Notes under the pieces: generated by a model
Told to the model about the DNA's origin: nothing
Database searches by the model: none
Seen by the model: the letters and a program-made list of their open reading frames with translations, nothing else
Assembly: GCA_964431685.1 (NCBI GenBank)
Contig: CAYSLA010000171.1
Span: forward strand, 1-7,172
Length of the DNA stretch: 7,172 nucleotides
Source of the DNA: CAYSLA01 sp964431685
Lineage (GTDB): Bacteria; Armatimonadota; UBA5829
Direction of reading: 5' to 3'
Made by a program: the position numbers and the translations under genes
In this document: piece after piece, positions 1 to 6,100 of the stretch
Position numbering within the stretch: position 1 is the first letter of the stretch
How the letters are laid out: every line of letters begins with the position of its first letter

Positions 1-2040
1 CTCGTTATTTGCCGATACCGCAAGCGAAACCGTCTCCGGAATACCCATATAGTAGCTCAAGCTTGGCCGAGTTGTGCCGTCAAACATCGGATTGAGTGGA
101 TAGTTGTCGTGACTAGTGATGTCACCGGTCGTATTCCACGTTAGCCATGCAGGATCATAGATCGCCGCGGTGTCGAGCATGAACACTGGATGGCTCGAGT
201 CAAGAGACTTTATCTGGGCAGTGCGGGCCACATACTGGTCGTATGTCCAGCCCGTGTTGCCCGGTTCTTCCAACGGAAGCCAGGCAAGAGTCGCGGGATG
301 ATTCCTCAGATCAAGTATCTGCTGATCCGTGGGAACGTAGACTATCATCTGCATCCCCGCGCTTGCCGCAGAATCAGCTACGGTGATGCTGGCGGGATAC
401 CCCGGCCCTAAGTGCACAGTGTTGAATCCGGCGCCTGCAAACTTGGCGAAAGTCCAGATGGCTCCGCCCACATTACCTTCGTATGCGCTGTAGACCGCCA
501 GTGGAATAAACGAAGTCGACGGGCTATACGTGCTCCTGAGATTGCCACGCCTGTCCGTGTGAGGAACACCATTCTGATAGATAGACTGGACCGCCGAACT
601 GCTCAGCGACCACTGAGGAACTTGTTGCCCGCCACCGATCGCGGCACCAACTTTGAGGCAATCTATGTCTAGGTTAACGCTCGGAACTTGTGCACTGTCC
701 GCGATGAAGTATCGGTCTGCCCGGCATATTTCGCCGTCAAAGATCGCGGGCCTGGTAGCCGCATATACCCCGTCAACATATATGTCTATATCGTTATTGC
801 TCTTATGGTGCAGAACAACTGTGTAGTATGTGCCGCGGCTGAGATCAGCAGCCACAACGCTCGGAGGAGACACGTCATCATTCATCTTCCCCCAACCGAG
901 CGAGAACCTGGAGTGGTCCGAGCCCTGTAGCAGCAGCAAGCTGCAGTCGACCGTTGGACTCCACGAATCACCTGGAGAGTCTGACCGCGCACCCACCAGC
1001 AACCCGACCTGCCTGTTCGGCGACTGGGTGCTAAGCGGCTCTCCGGTGCTGAAAGCGTTGACCCGGAATCGCAACTCGGTCGCCCATTCCGTCAATGCGC
1101 CGTAAGAGAACCCAGCGGTAGTGTAGATCTCCGTGTAGCTGCCTGAGTCGCCGCCCAGCCATTTCGAGTTGACGTTGCAGAAGTCCGCCATTGGAGATGC
1201 GATGCACCCGTCTGGCTCCCCCACATAGTTGGTTCCCCATCCACTCAGGTCTTTGAACTCGCTCTGCCAGACGCTCCCGTTGCTGGCAAGGGTCGCGCCC
1301 GAGCCAACCAGGCCGCCGATACGAAAACGGTCCATGTCGATGTTCATCGTAGTGAAGCTCGACGTGTCGGAGATGAAGACCCGCTTTGCCTGCTGGGATC
1401 CGGCGTGACTGATAGCCGGCCGCGTGGCGCGAAGAACACCGTTCAGGTAGAAATCAAGATTGTTGTCGGTCTTGTGATGGATTACAAGTGAATGGAAGGT
1501 GAACTTGGGGATATCGGTGATCAGGGTCTCAGGCTCGCCACCGAGCATTCCATTCATATCACCCCAGCCGATGGAAAACCAGTTCTCGTTGGCAGGATGC
1601 TCCAGCAGAGTAACACAGTAGTCCCTGATTCCGGATATGCTGGTGCTTGTATCCGCCGCGCCAATGAGAAGCCCAACCTGACGGTTGACGCTGCTATCAC
1701 TGAGTTTGCAGGCGTTCACGCGGAATCTTATCTCGACCGCCCACTGGGTTCTGCTGCCATAGTCAATGGCATCCGAGGTGTATATTTCTGCATTGCATCT
1801 GCTGTCCCAGCGTGGCCCGCCAAGGGTGTAGCAGTTCCCCGACGGAGTAACTGTGCCGCCAGTCGGACTACCGACATAGCGGGTAGACCATTGGGTCAGG
1901 TCCGACATCTCATCACTGAACACGGAACCGTCACTGCTGACACCTGCCCACGAAACGGACATACTACTCAACACGAGGGCCAGGAGTAACGTTCCCGGAT
2001 GGTTGAGCAGTCTTATCACTGCGAGCTGCTTCTTAGCCAT
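1..2040 (-). CDS. Secreted LamG-LamG-glycosidase-like (clan GH-A type) protein, 3' partial
   Basis: The frame is open from ATG at 2040 to the left edge (680 residues, no stop); the C-terminus is outside. Residues 1-32 are a signal peptide (KK at 3-4, a Leu-rich core, cleavage after SWA). Two LamG-like modules lie at about 35-244 and 253-466. Both carry W-A-V/T-E-x-R-F-R-V-N-A, Q-V-G-L-L-(I/V)-G-A and ATRPAI. After a linker, residues about 505-680 look like a (beta/alpha)8 barrel: FIPLAVYS as beta-1, a helix with FAKFAGAGFNTVHL leading into beta-2, MQMIVYV as beta-3, and NHPATLAWLPLEEP as helix 3/beta-4. E592 is the candidate acid/base, and Glu591 stands where clan GH-A usually has Asn. SSHPVFMLD fits beta-5 and SHDNYPLNP fits beta-6. 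The nucleophile after beta-7 is beyond the window. Retaining glycosidase activity is inferred, the exact GH family is not assigned, and the substrate is unknown. An in-frame GTG at 2052 is a less likely start. Confidence 0.85.
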   Translation of the reverse strand, partial: MAKKQLAVIRLLNHPGTLLLALVLSSMSVSWAGVSSDGSVFSDEMSDLTQWSTRYVGSPTGGTVTPSGNCYTLGGPRWDSRCNAEIYTSDAIDYGSRTQWAVEIRFRVNACKLSDSSVNRQVGLLIGAADTSTSISGIRDYCVTLLEHPANENWFSIGWGDMNGMLGGEPETLITDIPKFTFHSLVIHHKTDNNLDFYLNGVLRATRPAISHAGSQQAKRVFISDTSSFTTMNIDMDRFRIGGLVGSGATLASNGSVWQSEFKDLSGWGTNYVGEPDGCIASPMADFCNVNSKWLGGDSGSYTEIYTTAGFSYGALTEWATELRFRVNAFSTGEPLSTQSPNRQVGLLVGARSDSPGDSWSPTVDCSLLLLQGSDHSRFSLGWGKMNDDVSPPSVVAADLSRGTYYTVVLHHKSNNDIDIYVDGVYAATRPAIFDGEICRADRYFIADSAQVPSVNLDIDCLKVGAAIGGGQQVPQWSLSSSAVQSIYQNGVPHTDRRGNLRSTYSPSTSFIPLAVYSAYEGNVGGAIWTFAKFAGAGFNTVHLGPGYPASITVADSAASAGMQMIVYVPTDQQILDLRNHPATLAWLPLEEPGNTGWTYDQYVARTAQIKSLDSSHPVFMLDTAAIYDPAWLTWNTTGDITSHDNYPLNPMFDGTTRPSLSYYMGIPETVSLAVSANNE
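643..1938 (-). repeat. Duplicated LamG-like modules in the glycosidase-like gene
   Basis: Two modules of about 210 residues lie at about 1938-1309 and 1284-643. Shared landmarks are SS/SN-DGSV at the start, Y-V-G-(S/E)-P near residue 20 of the module, EIYT(S/T) before an aromatic-Gly, RFRVNA, GLL(I/V)GA, GWG, HHK(T/S)(D/N)N and ATRPAI. The cysteines differ from those of the upstream proteins: C70/C82 in module 1 and C279/C288 in module 2. The modules are more alike to each other than to those of the upstream genes, which suggests duplication within this gene. Confidence 0.75.
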
Positions 2041-2058
2041 TTCTACTCTCACACTACC

Positions 2059-2072
2059 CTATCACCTGATAG
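2059..2072. promoter_or_regulatory. Small palindrome upstream of the glycosidase-like gene
   Basis: CTATCA-CC-TGATAG is a perfect 6-bp inverted repeat with a 2-nt spacer, 19-32 nt before the ATG at 2040. It falls inside the 17-nt gap between poor promoter-like hexamers TTGAGT (2079-2074) and TAGTGT (2056-2051) on the minus strand. It could be an operator half-site pair or a small RNA hairpin. A transcript from those hexamers would have almost no leader, which argues against that promoter. Confidence 0.25.
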
Positions 2073-2084
2073 CACTCAAGGCTG

Positions 2085-2090
2085 CTCCTT
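2085..2090 (-). promoter_or_regulatory. Strong Shine-Dalgarno away from the main start
   Basis: AAGGAG on the minus strand is a full consensus ribosome site but lies 44 nt before the ATG at 2040, too far to serve it. It is 9 nt before a GTG (2075-2073) that opens an eight-codon reading frame ending at TGA (2051-2049), 8 nt before the gene. It is also 5 nt before a TTG that stops after five codons. The main ATG itself has only a weak GAGAG (2050-2046) upstream. A leader peptide with translational coupling is possible; chance is equally possible. Confidence 0.25.
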
Positions 2091-2107
2091 GGTGGAAGCA
2101 CTATGAA

Positions 2108-2140
2108 GCGTGGAGAGGCCGGTGATTCACCTCTCCACGC
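2108..2140 (-). terminator. Perfect 11-bp hairpin after the PEP-CTERM gene
   Basis: Arms GCGTGGAGAGG (2108-2118) and CCTCTCCACGC (2130-2140) are perfectly complementary around an 11-nt loop. The hairpin starts 22 nt beyond the TAG stop. On the minus strand only TT follows, so it is a weak or non-classical intrinsic terminator. It could also be a 3' stability or processing hairpin that lowers expression of the downstream gene. It ends 67 nt before the next start codon. Confidence 0.55.
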
Positions 2141-2162
2141 GTATTTCGACTTAGTTACTGAT

Positions 2163-2930
2163 CTATCGTCGTCTGCGCAAAGCGGAACCCGCAAGCCCCG
2201 CCAGGCCCAGAGCCAGAGCGCACATCGAACCCGGCTCCGGCACAGGAGCACCGACGCTCACGTACTCGAGGTCGAAAGCACCATAGGTGTTCCCCGAGGT
2301 CTCAAGCAGGCCGATGTATGATGCGATACCAGGAAGCGCGGCCTTGTTCGCGATGAGACTGCCATCGAGGTAGATGTCCACAGTCGCATCCGCCTTATGG
2401 TGCATAGACACGGTATACCACTGCGACTTGTAGAGATCGATGGCCAATGCCTCAGGAGCCGTCGTGGAGTTGAAAGCGCCCCAGGTGAGACTGAACACGC
2501 TGATGTCACTCCCGTCGGCAAGAAGGAGTCCGTAATCGGCCGTCCAATCGTAGGGCCGTCCGCTCATCCCCACCAGAAGACCGGTTTCTCTCCAGTTGGT
2601 CCCGTCAGTCCACGTGAGTCCGCTGCCCCAGGCTCCGTTTACGCGGAACTTGGTCTGGGTAACCCATTCGGTCGCCCCTCCATAATCCAGGGCATTGGTC
2701 GTGCACACGTTCAGGTAACCGAATGCGCCGGTGCTGGAGTCGAATCGCAGGATGCCATCCTCCACCCAAGCGCCGGGAGTGCAGTCTGTCTCCTGGATCG
2801 TCCACTTAGAGAAGTCACCGAAACCGTCAAAGAAAATCGAACCGTCACTGGTCACGGCATACGCCGGGGACAGTGAACATGCTACCACCATAGTAGCGAG
2901 CAACAGGCTGTGAATACTGATTCTTAGCAT
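2163..2930 (-). CDS. PEP-CTERM sorted single-module LamG-like protein
   Basis: 255 residues, complete. Residues 1-25 form a signal peptide (Arg3, hydrophobic LLLATMVVA, cleavage after AYA-25). Residues about 27-228 are one LamG-like jelly roll, opening SDGSIFFDGF, with WVTQTKFRV and WYTVSMHHK in the middle and ending LEYVSVGAP. The C-terminus is a PEP-CTERM signal: V-P-E-P-G-S at 230-235, a hydrophobic helix at about 236-250 and RRRR at 252-255. In this family exosortase cleaves near the PEP motif and the product goes to the cell surface or extracellular matrix. The module is closest to the middle LamG unit of the upstream gene (both have SKWxIQETDCxPG and CTT), although GAWVxDGIL matches the first unit. 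A lipobox-like VVAC ends at Cys18; lipoprotein processing is possible but less likely given the good downstream AYA site and the PEP-CTERM tail. A small binding or matrix protein is the likely role; no enzyme motif is seen. Confidence 0.92.
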   Translation of the reverse strand: MLRISIHSLLLATMVVACSLSPAYAVTSDGSIFFDGFGDFSKWTIQETDCTPGAWVEDGILRFDSSTGAFGYLNVCTTNALDYGGATEWVTQTKFRVNGAWGSGLTWTDGTNWRETGLLVGMSGRPYDWTADYGLLLADGSDISVFSLTWGAFNSTTAPEALAIDLYKSQWYTVSMHHKADATVDIYLDGSLIANKAALPGIASYIGLLETSGNTYGAFDLEYVSVGAPVPEPGSMCALALGLAGLAGSALRRRR

Positions 2931-2935
2931 CGTTT

Positions 2936-2945
2936 CTCTTCCTTT
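2936..2945 (-). promoter_or_regulatory. Ribosome binding site of the PEP-CTERM gene
   Basis: The minus strand reads AAAGGAAGAG with the AGGA core 9 nt before the ATG at 2930. It closely matches the site before the upstream paralogue and supports this start, which also begins a complete signal peptide. Confidence 0.7.
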
Positions 2946-2977
2946 CCACGCACTTTGGATATCGAAGCACTAATACG

Positions 2978-3014
2978 TCTGCGGTCTGATCTGGGATCGG
3001 CCGCAGAAGACCGC
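2978..3014 (-). promoter_or_regulatory. Second set of competing hairpins in the same leader
   Basis: The minus strand holds GCGGTCT (3014-3008) and TCTGCGG (3007-3001) side by side. Both are complementary to overlapping parts of AGACCGCAGA (2987-2978), over 7 bp each. The inner choice extends through a G-U pair and a further C-G pair, then a bulge and a 3-bp stem (GAT/ATC) around a 5-nt loop, so it is probably the more stable one. It lies about 48-70 nt before the ATG at 2930, downstream of the first alternative-hairpin cluster. No U-tract follows. Function is inferred from geometry only. Confidence 0.5.
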
Positions 3015-3030
3015 GTCATATTGAGACACG

Positions 3031-3080
3031 CCTGTCCCGATATGTGACGCGCTCGTTTCGGGACAGGGGTGTCCCGAAAC
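3031..3080 (-). promoter_or_regulatory. Three-arm overlapping inverted repeats (alternative hairpins)
   Basis: Reading the minus strand, arm 1 GTTTCGGGACA (3080-3070) pairs perfectly over 11 bp with arm 2 TGTCCCGAAAC (3065-3055) around a 4-nt CCCC loop. The same arm 2 region, read as CCTGTCCCGA (3067-3058), is also a perfect 10-bp partner of arm 3 TCGGGACAGG (3040-3031) across 17 nt. The two stems share bases and cannot form together. This is the geometry of attenuators and riboswitch expression platforms. No run of U follows either stem, so intrinsic termination is not evident. It could instead be RNA processing or stability structure, or the 3' end of the upstream transcript. Confidence 0.6.
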
Positions 3081-3085
3081 AACTC

Positions 3086-3114
3086 TATATAACGACAACT
3101 GTTACTATTGGCAT
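3086..3114 (-). promoter_or_regulatory. Candidate sigma-70-like promoter for the PEP-CTERM gene
   Basis: On the minus strand ATGCCA (3114-3109) and TATATA (3091-3086) are separated by exactly 17 nt. Each matches its consensus hexamer at 4 of 6 positions. A start 6-7 nt beyond the -10 would fall at about 3080, the first base of the hairpin arm starting at 3080, giving a leader of about 150 nt. The match is modest and could be chance. The phylum's own promoter consensus is not known to me. Confidence 0.3.
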
Positions 3115-3184
3115 CACCTCGCTTTGTCGGCCTCGGGCCGGAACGGGGGAGTCCCAGCCCAAGGTTAGCCCGAACCTCTCAATA

Positions 3185-6100
3185 CTATTGCGCCGCAGGC
3201 GCCCAGCCCGTCACCAGAAGCCGACGCTCAATATTGCCGCCAGCTTTGTCGCAGGAACTGATTCCCGTCACGCTGACATACGCACCACCAGCCGGCAGCG
3301 GTTGGCCGTCCGGAACCGCCACAGTAAGCGCAACACCGGAGCCGTCGCTGACGACGAACGTTGCGCCGGTCGGATTGCTGACCTTACCAGCCGTCTTGAC
3401 GAGCAGGCCGATGTTGTTCAGGCCGTATGCGCCTGACACGCCCTCCTGAGCGCCAATCGCACCGCCTCCGAGAGCCTTATTCGTCATTGCCAGCGGTTCC
3501 AGGGCAGTGCCGGCAGACTCGTGAACTGTGACTGCACTGATGTAGCGCTCGCCCGTCTCAGCGGTGTCTATTGTGCCCGAGACGAACGCCGCGCTGCCAA
3601 CAGTGGCGGAATATCCTGGCCTCACCACTCGGATGCCGCTGGACCGGTCACTAGACTCGACGTAGAAATAGCCGTGGAAAGCGGCCGTGACCGTGCCGCT
3701 GACGCTGACCCACGATCCATCAAGGCCTTCCTTGACCTGGCCAAATGCGGTGGCCGGAGGCAGCAACAGGTGTCTGCCGAACCTTGAGTAGTCACCGGAC
3801 TTGCCCGTCTTCGTGTTTTCCGAACGCATGCCCGTGTACGCTGAGCTGTCACGCCCGGCAGCAACAACGTCTACGCCGATGACCTGACCGCCCGCGAGCG
3901 TGGAAATCACACTGGGCTGAGCGGCGAACTCACCGAAGTACTCAAACGGCGTCATTGCGGCTTCGTAGTAAATCCACATCCCGGACACCGTCGCCGCCGC
4001 CTGGAAATTAGCTCCCGCGGGCACCGCGTTTTCGTGCGGTTCGCCGGCGCCGCCGACGTATCCGAGTTGCGTCCAGAATGATGTCAGGGACGGCTTAACG
4101 CCCACCGTATACTGCTGAGCCGCCTCGGACAGCGCAAACGACTTGTCAGGGCTTGAACCCGTGGTGTGCAGATAGATTTCCACTGCGTCCCGAGCGTCCC
4201 AGTCGGTATAGGTATCCGTGAAATAGTGATCGGTGTCAAGGACCTTGACCGCGACATAAACCCGTTCGCCAGCCTCTCCCCACTTGATGGCATACTCAGA
4301 ACCGGAATCGATGTCCTGAGGATCGCCGTGGTATATCTGGTCAAGCGGTGCCCAATCAGCGTCCGACCAGTCTGCCAGGGAGCCATCGATCACCACGCTG
4401 TCGCTGTATTTGACGTATTGAGGCCTGTCCAGATCGGCCTGACTGTATACGGCTTTAGCGAAAACGCTCGGTTCATACCCGGCAGCCCACGCTCTAGCCG
4501 TCACAGTGGTTCCAGGATTCGCCAGGAACGGAGCGGAATAGACCGCACTGGACTCGGTCGGAGTGGTGCCGTCAGTGGTATAGCGGATCGTTGCGCCCTC
4601 TGTCGAGCAGGTAATGGTCACCCACTGCGGCAGATAGTAAGTTCCTGACCCAGGGCTTATGGAAGGCGCCGCCACTTTCAGGCCGCCGGACGTGGGAGCT
4701 CCGACGCTGATATAGTCAACATCGTAGATGGCGCTGGTGGCAAATGACCCTTCTACCACACCGATGTATTTGGCCTGTGAGTCGCCGCCGAACAGGATTG
4801 CCGGCTTCTCACCCAGGTATACTCCATCAAGGAATATCGAGACGTTGCCGTCAACTCTGTGATACAGAACTGCCGTGTACCACTGGTTCTTATTCAAGCC
4901 CGTAACCAGCGCCGATGGCGCCGTGGAGTTGAACTCACCCCACGTCAGGTTGAACAGTTCGGAACTCGTGCCAGTTTCGAGAAGCAGACCGTAGTCCGCG
5001 GTCCAGCCCGACGGTTTGCTGTTCAGACCTACCAGCAGCCCGGTCTCCCGATACAGATTGTTGCCGGGCTCGTAGTAGCTCAGCGGACCGCCGTAGATCA
5101 CACGGAACCTGGTTTCTGTAACCCATTCGCCCAGAGTTCCATAGTTCAGAGCATCCGTAGTGAAGAGATTGAGATACATGCCTGTCGTGGAATCCAGATT
5201 CAGAATGCTGCCAGCCACAGTTGGCCCGGGTATGCAGTCGCCCTCGTACGTCCACTGAGCCAGGTCATTGAAGTCATCGTAGAACACGGAGCCGTCGCTG
5301 GTAACGTAGATGTGATACGTGACGGCTGCCACGGCACTCGGTGCATACCCGACGGCCCAGGCAATCGCCTTAACGGTTGTCCCAGGGCTCGCCACGAATG
5401 GCGCGGTGTAGAGCGTGCTGGACTCCGTGGGAGTGCTGCCATCAGTTGTGTATCTGATCGTCGCGCCCGGTGTGGAGCAAGTGATGGTCACCAACTGGTC
5501 TCCGGTGTAAGCTCCGGTTCCAGGAGTGATGTTCGGAACAGCCGCAGACAACTCCGTCACGGGAGCCCCGACACTAATGTAGTCGTAGTCGATGTTGCAA
5601 CTGGTCAGAGACGCGCTCTCAATCAGGTTTATGTATGTCGCCTGAACGCTTCCATCTTTCTCAATTGCGGGCTTGGTAGTTGTATACTCGCCATCCAGGA
5701 ATATGTCCACAGAACTGTCCGGTTTGTGGTACATCGCCACAGTGTACCACTGGTTCAGGTTGAGGTTCAGAGCCAGAGTCTCGGGCTGGGTGTTGTTTAT
5801 CCTGCCCCAGTTGAGGTTGAACATGGCCGAGCCGTTTTGCTCCAGCAGCAGGCCGTACTCCACCGTTGTACCGTAGGGTCTGTTCTTCAGACCTACCAGC
5901 AGGCCGGACTCGCGCCAGACGGTCGGGGGTTCATAGTAACTAAGCGGATTTCCGCCGATGACGCGGAACCTCGCCTGGGTAACCCACTCACTTGCCCCGC
6001 CATAGTTCAGAGGCTCGGTAGTGCAGGCATTCAGATAGATTCCCGCAGTCGTATCAAATTTCGCAATGCCGCCGCTTACAGACAAGCCGGGATTGCAGTC

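Larger units (their letters stand above)
2931..3184. other. Intergenic leader region between the first two genes
   Basis: These 254 nt carry no convincing coding frame. The part nearest the upstream stop (3115-3184) holds only a short GC stem (CGGCC-TCG-GGCCG, 3128-3140) and no U-rich terminator. The remainder holds the candidate promoter, the two alternative-hairpin clusters and the ribosome binding site listed separately. Confidence 0.6.

Noticed and set aside
1492..1989. 165-codon plus-strand frame over the third gene
   Set aside because: It is antisense to a LamG-like module that is clearly coding. It shows no domain or ribosome site and is explained by the strong codon pattern on the minus strand.
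2397..2876. 159-codon plus-strand frame over the PEP-CTERM gene
   Set aside because: It is antisense to the complete signal-peptide/LamG/PEP-CTERM protein and resembles the other antisense frames over LamG modules.
2868..2930. Lipobox-like VVAC at Cys18 of the PEP-CTERM protein
   Set aside because: It fits a lipoprotein signal pattern, but a good signal peptidase I site (AYA) follows at residue 25. The paralogue has Gly at the equivalent place, and the PEP-CTERM tail already supplies a sorting route.
3031..3080. Insertion-sequence or REP-type element ends
   Set aside because: The inverted repeats are short, centred on each other and flank no transposase. No target-site duplication is visible. 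A leader RNA structure explains them better, though dispersed copies elsewhere in the genome could not be checked.
3044..3449. Two overlapping plus-strand frames of 130 and 113 codons
   Set aside because: They start inside the palindromic leader, run into the antisense of the long gene's C-terminus, contradict each other, and lack any recognisable domain.
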